Notes: generated by a model from the letters alone, not told the origin. A stretch of DNA of 64,000 nt from Aminobacter niigataensis (GCF_014200015.1 NZ_JACHOT010000001.1:372001-436000), one strand, 5' to 3'. Shown: positions 35,243-44,126, counted from the stretch's first letter. Numbers and translations are program-made.

Positions 35243-36046
35243 CTACCTCGTGTTGGCGGCGAGCCACTTCTTCCAGTGGGACTCGGTGCCGTTGAACACG
35301 TTGATGTCGGCGTCGCCCCTGATGCCTGGCACGACACCGGTGCCGGTGTACTGCCAGAAGGTGAAGGGGTGGCTACCGTATCTCGAGGTCGGATGGCCGG
35401 CGACGGAGCGCAGCCAGTAGGGATAGCCGCGGAAGGTCGACAGATCGTTGTCGTCGAAGAAATCGATCGATGTGTAGATGATCGGCTTCTTGCCGTAGTG
35501 GTTTTCGACCATTTCGAGGAAGATCTTCATCTCGCTGCGCACCGTGGCCGCTGGTGGCCGCAGCTTGCAGGACGGCGACTGCGGGTTCCACTCCATGTCG
35601 AGGATCGGCGGCAGCGAAGAACGCTCATTGGGCACGTTCTGGATGAACCAGCGCGCCTGTTCGGCGGCAGGCCGGCAGAAATAATAGAAGTGGTAGGCGC
35701 CGCGCGGCACGCCGGCAGCCTTGGTCTCGCGCCAGTGCTCGCCGAAATAGTCGTCGACGCGGTCACCGCCCTCGGTCGCCTTGATGAAGGCGAAGGAGAT
35801 GCCGCTGCCCTTGGCCTGCTGCCAGTCGATCGAGGTCTGGTACTTCGAAACGTCGGTGCCGTGGACGGCATAGGTCCAGGGCGCGCCGCTTTCCCACTGG
35901 TGCGGATCGCTGTCGCTGAAGCGCGGATTCTTGACCGAAACGCTGGCCATGGCGCCTGGCTTGCCCGTCGGGGCAAGCGACAGGGTGTCCGATGTCGAGC
36001 AGGCGCCGAGAAAGGCGAGCAGCACAAGAGCCGAAACGCGGCGCAT
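35243..36046 (-). CDS. GH25 (lysozyme-like) lipoprotein
   Basis: This is a muramidase-like lipoprotein of 267 residues. The signal peptide ends in a lipobox LGAC (Cys 16). The GH25 domain shows HGTDVSKYQTSIDW, FAFIKATEGG, AYHFYYF and the catalytic DMEW. GH25 enzymes cut the MurNAc-GlcNAc bond. The start at 36046 is used because it gives a clean signal peptide; the frame extends 13 codons further with no signal. A MltB-type transglycosylase lies downstream, so this stretch is rich in murein hydrolases. Confidence 0.86.
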   Translation of the reverse strand: MRRVSALVLLAFLGACSTSDTLSLAPTGKPGAMASVSVKNPRFSDSDPHQWESGAPWTYAVHGTDVSKYQTSIDWQQAKGSGISFAFIKATEGGDRVDDYFGEHWRETKAAGVPRGAYHFYYFCRPAAEQARWFIQNVPNERSSLPPILDMEWNPQSPSCKLRPPAATVRSEMKIFLEMVENHYGKKPIIYTSIDFFDDNDLSTFRGYPYWLRSVAGHPTSRYGSHPFTFWQYTGTGVVPGIRGDADINVFNGTESHWKKWLAANTR

Positions 36047-36278
36047 TACTTCTCCTTGCGACCGGCAGAACCGGCCAGAGCACATCGTTTATGGGGCAGG
36101 CCCTGCGGCCAGATACTGTTCTGATGGATCGGCGGTTTCCCCGAGACACCGCATATCCCCCTCTGTGATCGCCGATCATGGTTGATAAACCGTTGATCGC
36201 GCTCGACAGCCTCAAAGATTTGCGTGAGGAATGACGGCAATTCCAAGGCGGAAGCAAGACAGCGGGGCGGGGACAGCA

Positions 36279-37664
36279 ATGCGCAGGCTCGGGAAGATCC
36301 TGAAGTGGCTGGTGGCTCTTGTCGTCGTGGCGGTTGCGGGGCTCTCCGCTTGGCTCTATTTCGCGCCGCCTGATTTGATCCGGGTCGGCTCCGGCTATGC
36401 CGCCAAGATCGTCTGCTCCAACGTCTTCATTGCCGGCCGGGATGCCGGTCAGGTGCTGGCCGACGATGTCCAGGCGCCGGGCCATCCGCTGCTCAGGCTG
36501 ATGTCGGTCGATGTCGATGACAGCGCCGGAACTGTGCGGGCGGGGCTGTTCGGCATCTTCGGCAAGGGTCTTGCCGTGGTGCATGACGGCGCCGGCTGCA
36601 GCAACGTGCCGGATGGCGACATCGCTGCTGCGGCGCTCGGCCCGGTTCCGGCCGCGACCGCAGCCAAGAGCGATGCGCTGTGGCCGGAAGGCGACAAGGT
36701 CGATGCCTCGCAGAACCCGGCTATTGCTGCGATCCTCGACGACGCCGGCCTTGCCGGTCCGGGAATGCGGGCCATCGTCGTCGTGCAGAACGGCCGGATC
36801 GCCGGCGAGCGCTATGGTGAGGGTTTCAGCGCCGCTACGCCCTTGCTGGGCTGGTCGATGACCAAGACGGTGACGGCGGCGATCATCGGCACGCTGGTCG
36901 GCGAAGGCAGGATGTCGGTCGACAAGACCGGGCTGTTCGAGCAGTGGAAGGCCGACGGCCGCGCAGCGATCAGCCTGGCGGACCTGATGGCGATGTCGAG
37001 CGGGCTCGCGTTCAACGAGGATTATGGCGACGTCACCGATGTGACGCGCATGCTCTATCTCGAACCCGACATGGCGAGCTTCGCCGAAGCCAAGCCGCTG
37101 GCCGGCGAGGTCGGCAAGGTGTTTTCCTATTCCAGCGGCACGACGCTGCTCTTGTCGCGGCTGTGGCAGGATGCGGTCGGCGATCCCGCCAAGGCGCTTG
37201 CCTGGCCGCACGAAAAGCTGTTCGGGCCGCTCGGCATGACAAGTGCGGTGCTGGAGGCCGATGCGCGCGGCACTTTCGCCGGCTCGTCCTATCTCTATGC
37301 CACGGCGCATGACTGGGCGCGCTTCGGCCAGTTCCTGATGCAGGAAGGGGTGTGGAACAGCACGCGCGTGCTGCCGGAAGGCTATGTCGCCTGGATGCGG
37401 GAGGCGGTTCCCGCCTCGAACGGCGAATATGGCCGCGGCCAGCTCTGGCTGCGCGGCCCCGAAGGCGGCTCGCCCGAAGGCGAAGATTCCGACGCCGGCT
37501 TCGACCTGCCTGCGGATGCGTTCTGGATGCAGGGCCATGACGGGCAGACGGTGGCGATCGTGCCATCGGCCAATCTGGTGGTGGTGCGCATGGGGCTGAC
37601 GCCGTCGAAGCTGCACTACAAGCCACAGGCCATGCTGGCGGCGCTGGTGGCGGCGCTCAAATAG
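36279..37664 (+). CDS. beta-lactamase-class-C-like serine hydrolase, membrane anchored
   Basis: This is an AmpC/EstB-fold serine hydrolase of 461 residues. An N-terminal transmembrane anchor (about 8-28) is followed by a spacer of about 110 residues with two Cys (C46 and C107) and then the domain, with nucleophile SMTK (S193-K196), YSS near residue 287 as the YxN-type motif, and HDG in place of KTG near the end. The family includes esterases and D,D-peptidases, so it is not an obvious resistance gene. The ATG at 36279 has a CGGGG site 6 bases upstream and is preferred over 36231. It is divergent from the GH25 gene. Confidence 0.82.
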   Translation: MRRLGKILKWLVALVVVAVAGLSAWLYFAPPDLIRVGSGYAAKIVCSNVFIAGRDAGQVLADDVQAPGHPLLRLMSVDVDDSAGTVRAGLFGIFGKGLAVVHDGAGCSNVPDGDIAAAALGPVPAATAAKSDALWPEGDKVDASQNPAIAAILDDAGLAGPGMRAIVVVQNGRIAGERYGEGFSAATPLLGWSMTKTVTAAIIGTLVGEGRMSVDKTGLFEQWKADGRAAISLADLMAMSSGLAFNEDYGDVTDVTRMLYLEPDMASFAEAKPLAGEVGKVFSYSSGTTLLLSRLWQDAVGDPAKALAWPHEKLFGPLGMTSAVLEADARGTFAGSSYLYATAHDWARFGQFLMQEGVWNSTRVLPEGYVAWMREAVPASNGEYGRGQLWLRGPEGGSPEGEDSDAGFDLPADAFWMQGHDGQTVAIVPSANLVVVRMGLTPSKLHYKPQAMLAALVAALK

Positions 37665-38322
37665 GCTTCGGTCCGCCCACGACGATGAGCCAGGCATAAC
37701 CTCGGTACAGCGAGGTGAAGCGAAAGCTCTTGCCGGCAGCCTGGGCCTGCTGTGCGATCTCCTTGGCCAGACTCTCGCGTGGCGAAACATGGAATTTTCC
37801 AAGCCAGCCGCGAAGCAGCTTGCGGAACCAGCCGGGCAGGCCTTCCTGCTGGCCGAAATCGACGATGTGGAGCGAGCCATCTGACACCGAGAGCGCAGCG
37901 GAAACCGAGCGCTCCCAGCCGGGGATCATCGACAGGGCGTAGGAGACGAACACCCGGTCGAAGCCGCTGCGCCCGAACAGGGCGGCGGCGTCGAACGAGG
38001 TTGCATCCGCCTGCGCCAGCGATATGCGGTCCGAAAGGCCGGCCCGGGCGATCGATGCCCTGGCGGTTGCCAGCATCTCGGCGGAAATGTCGAGGCCGTA
38101 GAAATGGGCGTTCGGAAAGCGCCGGGCGGCAAGGATCAGGTTGCGCCCGGTGCCGCAGCCGAGTTCGAGCACGGTTCCGCCCGTCGGCGGGGACAGCTCC
38201 GAAATCATCCGGTCGCGGCCGAGCAGGTAATATTTGCGCGTCAGGTCGTAGATATGACGCTGATGCCGGTAGACCTGGTCCATCAAGCCGGAATGGCTGG
38301 CCGAGAGCTCGGGCGCACTCAT
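37657..38322 (-). CDS. btaB: BtaB, SAM-dependent diacylglyceryl-homoserine N-methyltransferase
   Basis: BtaB adds three methyl groups to diacylglyceryl-homoserine, completing the betaine lipid DGTS in the inner membrane. The 221 residues form a class I methyltransferase: VLELGCGTGRN (51-61), GLDISAEMLATARA, VFVSYALSMIP. The opening MDQVYRHQRHIYDLTRKYYLLGRDR is typical of BtaB. Its ATG shares one base with the btaA stop (TGATG at 38320-38324), so it is coupled to BtaA. The pair replaces phospholipid when phosphate is scarce (known from Rhodobacter and Sinorhizobium). Confidence 0.9.
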   Translation of the reverse strand: MSAPELSASHSGLMDQVYRHQRHIYDLTRKYYLLGRDRMISELSPPTGGTVLELGCGTGRNLILAARRFPNAHFYGLDISAEMLATARASIARAGLSDRISLAQADATSFDAAALFGRSGFDRVFVSYALSMIPGWERSVSAALSVSDGSLHIVDFGQQEGLPGWFRKLLRGWLGKFHVSPRESLAKEIAQQAQAAGKSFRFTSLYRGYAWLIVVGGPKPI

Positions 38323-39566
38323 CAGGGCTTGTTCACATAGAGGTGGAAGCCGCCATAGATCGCCGAACGGTCGCGCGCGGTGAAGTCGCGCGACATCTCG
38401 TCCGCGTAGCTCCACTGGTCGAGAAGAGCAGGCGAGAGGCGGCCGGGCAGCAGGCTCGGCTCGGCGGCGGTGCGGAAGATGACGCGTGCGCCGGGGGCTG
38501 CGGTGCGGGTGATTTCGGACCACAGGGCGTTGAGCTGAACGTCGCTCATCCAGTCCTGGGCGTCGAGCAGGACGTATCGATCGACCGAACCGGCATCCTT
38601 GCTGGCGAGCAGTTCGGTGAAATTGGCGTGATGGATCGCCACGCGATCGATGTTGTCCCGAATGGTCGCATAGTTGGCCTGCTCGAGATAGGCGGGCAGC
38701 GCGGCTTCGCCGGGCTCCGGATAGCGGCGGGCGAAGGCCTGCCAGGCGAAATAGTTGTTCTCGAGCGGGAAATCGCAGGCGAGCTTTTCGAGGCGAGCCC
38801 GGAGCACGCCCGCCATCGAACCGTCGCCCGAGGTCAGCAGGGAGTCGTACTGCGCCGGCGGAATGCCGAGGCCGAACAGCGACGACTTTCGCGACGTTAT
38901 CCAGCGCAGGGCGCGGCGGTCGAAGATCGGGGCCAGGTATTCGTCGAAGAAGCGGCGCTGTTCTGCCCTGTTGCCAGTCGCCATGATACCGGCCGGATCG
39001 ACGCCATAGAGCTTCGCCGCGCGGTGGCCGGCGGCGATGAACAGGCCAAGCAGACCGGTCTTGTAGAAATTGTTGTCGAAGGTTGCGATGCGCCGCTTGC
39101 CGCGCCAGTTGCGGCGCTCCCAGTAGCCGCGGGTGGCGGTGTCGAGGTGAGGGGCGATGAAGCGGTCATAGGCATGCGAGTTGTGCTCGGTGCCGGCAGT
39201 GCCGAAGAAGCGGAACAGGTCGGCCTGCGACGGCAGGTGGCGGACGGCGGCCAGCTTCATCTTGTTGAGAGCGATGTGGGCGGCGTTCAGGTCGACGGCA
39301 TCGATCCGCGCGGGCGAACGGGTGAGATAGGCGAGGATGTTGCAGCCGCCTGAGGCTATGGTGACGATGCGGTGGCCCTCGGCCAGTTGCATCGCTTCGA
39401 TGTCGACCTCGGGGTCTTCCCAGATCTGGGGGTAGACCAGGCCGGAAAACAGAAGCGCAAAGAGGCGCTCTGAAAGCCCTTCCTTGGAAAGCGGGCGGTT
39501 CTGATAGACCGCCTTTCCAACTTTCTTGCCGCGACGAAAGACAAGTTCTCCGGAAACGTTGGTCAT
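38322..39566 (-). CDS. btaA: BtaA, SAM:diacylglycerol 3-amino-3-carboxypropyltransferase
   Basis: BtaA moves the 3-amino-3-carboxypropyl group of SAM to diacylglycerol, the first step of betaine lipid DGTS synthesis. The 414-residue protein has the DUF3419 hallmarks: FALLFSGLVYPQIWEDPEVDIEAMQL, IVTIASGGCNILAYL (SAM site), DAVDLNAAHIALNKMKL and YGVDPAG. The ATG at 39566 opens MTNVSGELVFRRG; the frame is open upstream, but that part overlaps the control region. A three-repeat Pho box lies 52 bp upstream. The operon is therefore expected to be induced by phosphate starvation through PhoB. Confidence 0.93.
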   Translation of the reverse strand: MTNVSGELVFRRGKKVGKAVYQNRPLSKEGLSERLFALLFSGLVYPQIWEDPEVDIEAMQLAEGHRIVTIASGGCNILAYLTRSPARIDAVDLNAAHIALNKMKLAAVRHLPSQADLFRFFGTAGTEHNSHAYDRFIAPHLDTATRGYWERRNWRGKRRIATFDNNFYKTGLLGLFIAAGHRAAKLYGVDPAGIMATGNRAEQRRFFDEYLAPIFDRRALRWITSRKSSLFGLGIPPAQYDSLLTSGDGSMAGVLRARLEKLACDFPLENNYFAWQAFARRYPEPGEAALPAYLEQANYATIRDNIDRVAIHHANFTELLASKDAGSVDRYVLLDAQDWMSDVQLNALWSEITRTAAPGARVIFRTAAEPSLLPGRLSPALLDQWSYADEMSRDFTARDRSAIYGGFHLYVNKP

Positions 39567-39617
39567 GGAAATGCGATTCCCCGCTTCGTTGTTGGCCGCA
39601 GCGGGTAGCGCACCGGC

Positions 39618-39646
39618 GTGACAGCGCGGTGACGCCCAAATGACGC
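39618..39646 (-). promoter_or_regulatory. candidate Pho box of btaAB (three 11-bp-spaced repeats)
   Basis: On the minus strand, reading towards btaA, three seven-base units GCGTCAT, GCGTCAC and CTGTCAC are separated by four bases each (11-bp period). The consensus PhoB half-site is CTGTCAT with four-base spacing. The last unit ends 52 bp before the btaA start. A fourth CTGTCAC (39677-39683) is out of phase. Confidence 0.8.
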
Positions 39647-39773
39647 CTGTGCGACATTGCCGGGCTGCCTGGGAATGTGACAGCCGGACTCCGAACGTTA
39701 TGAAACCGCCGCCACGCCCATGCATTTTTCTCTCCGACGCCCGCCTGACGGGCCGTTTCGAAAGGAGATTGTC

Positions 39774-40058
39774 ATGAAGAAGCTCATTCTTGGTTCGGTC
39801 GCTGCGATTGCACTGTTTGGCGTTGCCGCCTGTAGCGACACCGACGACACGACCACGCAGAGCGTGCAGCCGCCCGCCACCGAGGAGCCGGCACCGATCA
39901 CTCCGGCGCCCGCGACGCCTGAGGCGACCCCTCCGGCCACCGACAACTCGACCACCCAGAGCATCACGCCGACGCCGGAGACCGGCACTGACGGTGAGAT
40001 GCAGAACCACGACACGATGCAGCCCAAGCCGGTCGAACCGGCAGCCCCCGCACAGTAA
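39774..40058 (+). CDS. small Pro/Thr-rich lipoprotein
   Basis: This is a lipoprotein of 94 residues and unknown function. The signal MKKLILGSVAAIALFGVAAC places the lipidated Cys at 20. The mature part is low-complexity, rich in Thr, Pro, Glu and Ala, with no domain. GGAG precedes the ATG at 39774. It is divergent from btaA, so the Pho box region may also touch its promoter. A strong terminator follows. A structural or spacer role in the envelope is possible. Confidence 0.78.
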   Translation: MKKLILGSVAAIALFGVAACSDTDDTTTQSVQPPATEEPAPITPAPATPEATPPATDNSTTQSITPTPETGTDGEMQNHDTMQPKPVEPAAPAQ

Positions 40059-40073
40059 GCGAGCGGGAGGAGG

Positions 40074-40104
40074 AAAAGGCCGGAGCAACTGCTCCGGCCT
40101 TTTT
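40074..40104 (+). terminator. rho-independent terminator after the small lipoprotein
   Basis: GGCCGGAGC and GCTCCGGCC pair across AACT, preceded by AAAA and followed by TTTTT. It also faces the end of the convergent DMT transporter gene. Confidence 0.92.
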
Positions 40105-40113
40105 CGTTGGGTC

Positions 40114-41016
40114 TCAGCGCGAGACGCGCGCGCGCCTGCCGAGAGCGACTATGGCGATGACGCCGAGGGCGAACAGCACCGTATGCGCGCCCACATGTTC
40201 GCCGAGCAGGAATGCCGATATGGTCAGCGTGACGAAAGACTGAAGCAACTGGACCTGGCTGACCCGGGCGATGCCGCCCATGCCGAGGCCGACATTCCAG
40301 GCAAAGAACCCCAGAAACATCGAGCCGAAACTGAGATAGAAGAACGCGAAGGTCTCTGACGACGTGGCCTGGGTGAATTCAGGATGCCAGCTCCAGATCG
40401 CCGCGGGGACGGAGATGGGGGCGGTCAGGATCAAGGACCAGCAGATGACCTCCCAGCCCGGCATGTGGCGCGAAAGCTTGCCGGAGACGACATAGCCCAG
40501 GCTGGCCGACAGGGCTGCGAGGAACAGGAACAGGTCGCCGGTCGAAAGCTGCATGCCGCTGTCGCTTATGGCGAAAGTGACGACGAGGACGGCGCCGGCG
40601 ACCCCGCAGATCCAGAAAAACACCGATGGCCGCTCGCCGCCGATGATCGCGGCGAAGATACTGGTGGTCAGCGGCAACACGCCGAGCACCACCCCGCCAT
40701 GCGAAGCGGGGACCGTCTGCATGGCGATCGAAGAGAAGATCGGGAAGCCGAACACCAGAAGCAGGCCGGCCAGGAACAATGCCGGCGCATCGCTCTTCGG
40801 AAAGCGCTTGCGCAGGATGAAGAGCAGCAGGGCCGCGGCAAGGGACGCCATCGCGGCGCGTCCGTGGGTGACGAACCAGGGCGTAAATGTGGTCAGCGCG
40901 ACGCGCGTCGCCGGCAAGGTGCCGCCGAAGATGACGACGCCAAGCGTTCCCAGAGCGAGCCCGATGGTCTCGCGGGAAGGCCTGTGGGTCGACTGCGTGG
41001 TGTTGCGCGCATCCAT
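40114..41016 (-). CDS. EamA-family (DMT superfamily) transporter
   Basis: This is an inner-membrane permease of 300 residues with about ten hydrophobic segments in two EamA halves (about 15-145 and 160-295). The loop TTFTPWFVTHGRAA in the first half and GFFAWNVGLGMGGIARVSQVQLLQ in the second are typical. It is not a close copy of the EamA gene at 30.7 kb. Substrate is unknown, with no informative neighbour. It converges on the small lipoprotein gene. Confidence 0.85.
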   Translation of the reverse strand: MDARNTTQSTHRPSRETIGLALGTLGVVIFGGTLPATRVALTTFTPWFVTHGRAAMASLAAALLLFILRKRFPKSDAPALFLAGLLLVFGFPIFSSIAMQTVPASHGGVVLGVLPLTTSIFAAIIGGERPSVFFWICGVAGAVLVVTFAISDSGMQLSTGDLFLFLAALSASLGYVVSGKLSRHMPGWEVICWSLILTAPISVPAAIWSWHPEFTQATSSETFAFFYLSFGSMFLGFFAWNVGLGMGGIARVSQVQLLQSFVTLTISAFLLGEHVGAHTVLFALGVIAIVALGRRARVSR

Positions 41017-41162
41017 GGCGCACCGTTAGCGGGGGCGGGCTTTCTCGTCGTGGATTTTCCGTTGGTCCAGAGTTTTGGTCCAGGGTATGCAGTGCCGACA
41101 AAGTTATGCGTCGAGCGCAATGGCATCTCGCATTTGCGAATGTTTCATCCTAAGAAGCGGCC

Positions 41163-41882
41163 ATGTCGATTTGGGACCGCCTCGGCGACTTCATTGCGCG
41201 TATCTCGGCCTCGGCGGCAAACGGCGTGGCCGATGTCGTGGAGGCTGTCCGAACCGTCTTTTCAGGCGATGCCGAATTGCGCCGCCGCGTCGCTTTTTCG
41301 GTGGCGATGATCGCGCTTTCGGCCAAGATGGCCAAGGCCGATGGCGTGGTGTCCCAGGACGAGGTTCGCGCCTTCTACGAGATCTTTGCGGTTCCGCCCG
41401 AGCATGCGCGCGACGTGGCTCGCCTCTACGACCTCGCCCAGCAGGATGTTGCCGGCTACGAGCTCTATGCCCAGCGCATGGCCCGGCTGTGCGGCTCCGG
41501 CCATGCGAACTGCGGCATGCTCGAGGACATTCTCGACGGGCTGTTTCACATCGCCAAGTCGGATGGCATGCTGCATCAGCGCGAGAGCACGTTCCTGCAT
41601 CGGGTGTCGGAGATCTTCCGTATCGAGGAATCCCACTACCAGACGATCCTGGCGCGCCATCTCGATCTCGGCGAGGCCGATCCGTATCGGGTGCTCGGCA
41701 TCGAGCGCGGCAGATCGTTCGAGGATGTGCGCAAGCACTATCGCAAGCTTGTCGCCAACAACCATCCCGATAAGCTGATTGCACGCGGCCTGCCGGAAGA
41801 GTTCATCCGAATCGCCACGACGCGCATCGCCGCAATCAATGCGGCCTACGAAATGATCGAAAGGGGGCTGCGGCACGCATGA
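41163..41882 (+). CDS. TerB-DnaJ domain protein (DjlA-like)
   Basis: This is a cytoplasmic co-chaperone-like protein of 239 residues. A TerB-type helical domain (about 40-165; MIALSAKMAKADGVVSQDEVRAF) is followed by a C-terminal J domain (about 172-235) with HPD at 201-203. DjlA is similar but starts with a membrane span, which is missing here. J domains stimulate DnaK-type ATPases, so it probably recruits Hsp70 to a special client. It overlaps the next amidase gene by ATGA (41879-41882), which hints at a client in the envelope. Confidence 0.86.
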   Translation: MSIWDRLGDFIARISASAANGVADVVEAVRTVFSGDAELRRRVAFSVAMIALSAKMAKADGVVSQDEVRAFYEIFAVPPEHARDVARLYDLAQQDVAGYELYAQRMARLCGSGHANCGMLEDILDGLFHIAKSDGMLHQRESTFLHRVSEIFRIEESHYQTILARHLDLGEADPYRVLGIERGRSFEDVRKHYRKLVANNHPDKLIARGLPEEFIRIATTRIAAINAAYEMIERGLRHA

Positions 41883-42643
41883 GCGGTTTCCAACCCGACC
41901 ACCCGCATGCCGAGGTCCGGCTATCGCCCAATTTCGGGCTGCGGCGTGAGGGTGTGAAGCCCGACATGATCGTGCTGCACTACACCGGCATGGAAACCGG
42001 CGAGGGCGCCGAGGCCTGGCTGTGCGATCCGGCGAGCGAGGTGTCGTCGCACTACCTTGTGCACGAGGACGGCCGCATCGTGCAGATGGTGCGCGAAAGC
42101 GACCGGGCCTGGCATGCCGGCAAGAGCTCCTGGCGTGGCCAGACGGACATCAACTCCTGTTCGATCGGCATCGAAATCGTCAATCCCGGCCATGCCTTCG
42201 GCTATCGTTCTTTTCCACGGCGGCAGATGGAGGCGGTTATCGCGCTCTGCCAGGGCATTGCCAAGCGCCACAATGTGCCGCCCGAACGTGTGCTGGCGCA
42301 TTCGGATGTGGCGCTGGGGCGCAAGGTTGACCCGGGTGAGAAGTTTTCGTGGCGCACGCTGCACGAGGCCGGCATAGGTCATTGGGTCGCACCTTCGCCG
42401 CGCAATGGGCGCCGGGAAATGCAACCTGGCGAGGTCGGCAACGCTGTCGAGGAGCTGCAGTCGATGCTGGCGCTCTATGGCTACGGTGTCGAGATCACCG
42501 GCCATTTCGATGCGCAGACAGCGGTAACTGTCCAAGCTTTTCAACGACATTTTCGCACCAGCTGTGTTGACGGGGTGGCCGATGCCTCGACAATTTCGAC
42601 CTTGCGGCGGCTGCTTTCGTCCCTCGAAGGAAGCCTTGACTAG
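41879..42643 (+). CDS. N-acetylmuramoyl-L-alanine amidase (AmiD/AmpD-like) with peptidoglycan-binding domain
   Basis: This zinc amidase of 254 residues cuts the bond between MurNAc and L-Ala. The Amidase_2 domain (about 12-165) has zinc ligands H34 in VLHYTG, H141 in LAHSD and D151 in KVDPG. A PG_binding_1 domain spans about 186-250 (GEVGNAVEELQSMLALYGYGVEITGHFD). There is no signal peptide, so it may recycle anhydro-muropeptides in the cytoplasm like AmpD, or leave by another route. It is translationally coupled to the TerB-DnaJ gene. Confidence 0.88.
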   Translation: MSGFQPDHPHAEVRLSPNFGLRREGVKPDMIVLHYTGMETGEGAEAWLCDPASEVSSHYLVHEDGRIVQMVRESDRAWHAGKSSWRGQTDINSCSIGIEIVNPGHAFGYRSFPRRQMEAVIALCQGIAKRHNVPPERVLAHSDVALGRKVDPGEKFSWRTLHEAGIGHWVAPSPRNGRREMQPGEVGNAVEELQSMLALYGYGVEITGHFDAQTAVTVQAFQRHFRTSCVDGVADASTISTLRRLLSSLEGSLD

Positions 42644-42849
42644 CCTAGGTAGCTGATTCGCAAAGATTACAACCTGTCACCCTTTGTGACTTGCCCGGCC
42701 ATTTTTCCCGCCAGTTCGCCCGTCACATGCATCTCCGTGCAAGGCGCCGGCTAATCCTGCCATGCCCCGAAGAGGGCCCCGGCGTCGAGGAAGGGATGCT
42801 GCACGACAGCTTTCGGCTGTCGCGCGGCCTGTTCGAGAACAAGGATAAC

Positions 42850-43497
42850 ATGAAGAATTTGACCGTTGTTGCGGTGGCGTTAGCCGCCGGCCTGACTTCT
42901 TTTGCCGCTCACGCCCAGGACGGAGCAGTCAGGGCCTCAAAGGCGATCATCGAAACCACCACAAAAGCCAAGATGAACAAGGCGGCGGACGATTGCCCCT
43001 ATCTCTTCGGCTGCAGCTCCAAGAAAGAAGCTGCCATCGACAATTTCAAGACTGCATCGATCGGCGCCAAGGGTGCCAAGACCGTCAAGGAACAGGCCGG
43101 AAAGACGGCCAGGGCAACCAAGTCGAATGCGCCGTTCGGCGAAATCGTCGCGCGTTATGCCTCGTCCTATGGCGTCCCAGTGTCGCTTGCCCATGCCGTC
43201 ATCAGCGTCGAGAGCAACTATCGCCCGAACGCGCGTGGCAAGGCCGGCGAGATCGGCCTGATGCAGATCAAGCCGGCAACGGCACGGATGATGGGCTATT
43301 CGGGATCGGCGAAGGGCCTGTTCAATCCCGAGACCAACATCAAGTTCGGTCTTAAATATCTGGCCAAGGCGCATGAGCTTTCGGGCGGCACCACCTGCGG
43401 CACGATCCTCAAATACAACGCCGGCCACGGCGCCAAGCGCATGAACCCGATTTCTGCCGCCTATTGCAAAAAAGTGCAGGCTCGTATCGGCGGCTAA
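42850..43497 (+). CDS. SLT-domain lytic transglycosylase, secreted
   Basis: This is a small periplasmic murein transglycosylase of 215 residues. A signal peptide (MKNLTVV...AHAQ, cleavage near 23) is followed by a Lys/Ala-rich stretch with two Cys and the GH23 SLT domain (about 95-213). Catalytic Glu 121 lies in SVESNY, then GEIGLMQIKPATA and the AYCKKVQ end are seen. The ATG at 42850 has AAGGA upstream; the open frame before it includes a short hairpin (CGACAGC-TTTC-GGCTGTCG) in the leader. It follows the amidase by 206 bp, forming a murein-turnover group. Confidence 0.88.
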   Translation: MKNLTVVAVALAAGLTSFAAHAQDGAVRASKAIIETTTKAKMNKAADDCPYLFGCSSKKEAAIDNFKTASIGAKGAKTVKEQAGKTARATKSNAPFGEIVARYASSYGVPVSLAHAVISVESNYRPNARGKAGEIGLMQIKPATARMMGYSGSAKGLFNPETNIKFGLKYLAKAHELSGGTTCGTILKYNAGHGAKRMNPISAAYCKKVQARIGG

Positions 43498-43542
43498 CGG
43501 CCCGAAGACAGGGATGGTTCCCGGGACGGCGCACGTTTTTGT

Positions 43543-43572
43543 TTGCCTTTTGCCGTGCGAACCATTCTATAC
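43543..43572 (+). promoter_or_regulatory. promoter of rnpB
   Basis: TTGCCT (43543-43548), 18 bases, CTATAC (43567-43572). Start at about 43,578 would coincide with the first base of the RNA P1 helix. Confidence 0.6.
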
Positions 43573-43577
43573 GCCTT

Positions 43578-43973
43578 GCCAGCTGGCCGGGCGGCCGCAC
43601 CCGCAATTGCCGAAAGGCCGCGGGTGAGGAAAGTCCGGGCTCCATGGATACACGGTGCCGGTTAATGGCCGGCGGGGGCGACCCCAGGGAAAGTGCCACA
43701 GAAAGCAAACCGCCGCGGTTTTCCGCGGTAAGGATGAAAGGGTGGGGTAAGAGCCCACCGCGCGACTGGCAACAGGAGCGGCACGGCAAACCCCACCGGG
43801 AGCAAAACCGAATAGGGGCGGTACGAGGGGCGACCCTCAGGGCTGTTTCCGGCTCACCGCCCGGGTAGGTTGCGTGAGGCGCATGGCAACATGCGTCCAA
43901 GAAGAATGGTCGCCACGTTCCCGTGCCGCAAGGCGCGGGGGCCATACAGAACCCGGCTTACAGGCCAGCTGGC
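43578..43973 (+). ncRNA. rnpB: RNase P RNA (class A)
   Basis: This is the catalytic RNA that trims tRNA 5' leaders. The ends pair as P1 (GCCAGCTGGCC at 43578-43588 with GGCCAGCTGGC at 43963-43973). The conserved GAGGAAAGTCCGGGCTCC is at about 43,625-43,642, followed by GGGAAAGTGCCACAGAAA and GGTAAGAGCCCACCG. A late GGCTTACAGGCC closes the core. Length of about 396 nt and type A layout are normal for alphaproteobacteria. Confidence 0.96.
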
Positions 43974-44126
43974 GCTGCCTTTTAGCCCCATGACTTCAGC
44001 GACTTGCGGCGATGCTTGCGCGTCTTGAGTCAAGGGCGCCGATGTTGCCCGCCAGGGCAAACCCCGCTGCTGTTTTTGAGTCTGGTACGATTTGATCGTG
44101 CCATTGTCGCAAACGGGAGTAGAGCC

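Noticed and set aside
36279-37664. AmpC-type antibiotic resistance gene
   Set aside because: SxxK is present, but it has a membrane anchor, a long spacer and HDG in place of KTG, and no ampR neighbour; an esterase or peptidase is likelier.
35763-37880. 705-codon minus-strand open frame across the GH25 and hydrolase genes
   Set aside because: It crosses two real genes with recognisable domains and shows only antisense-type composition.
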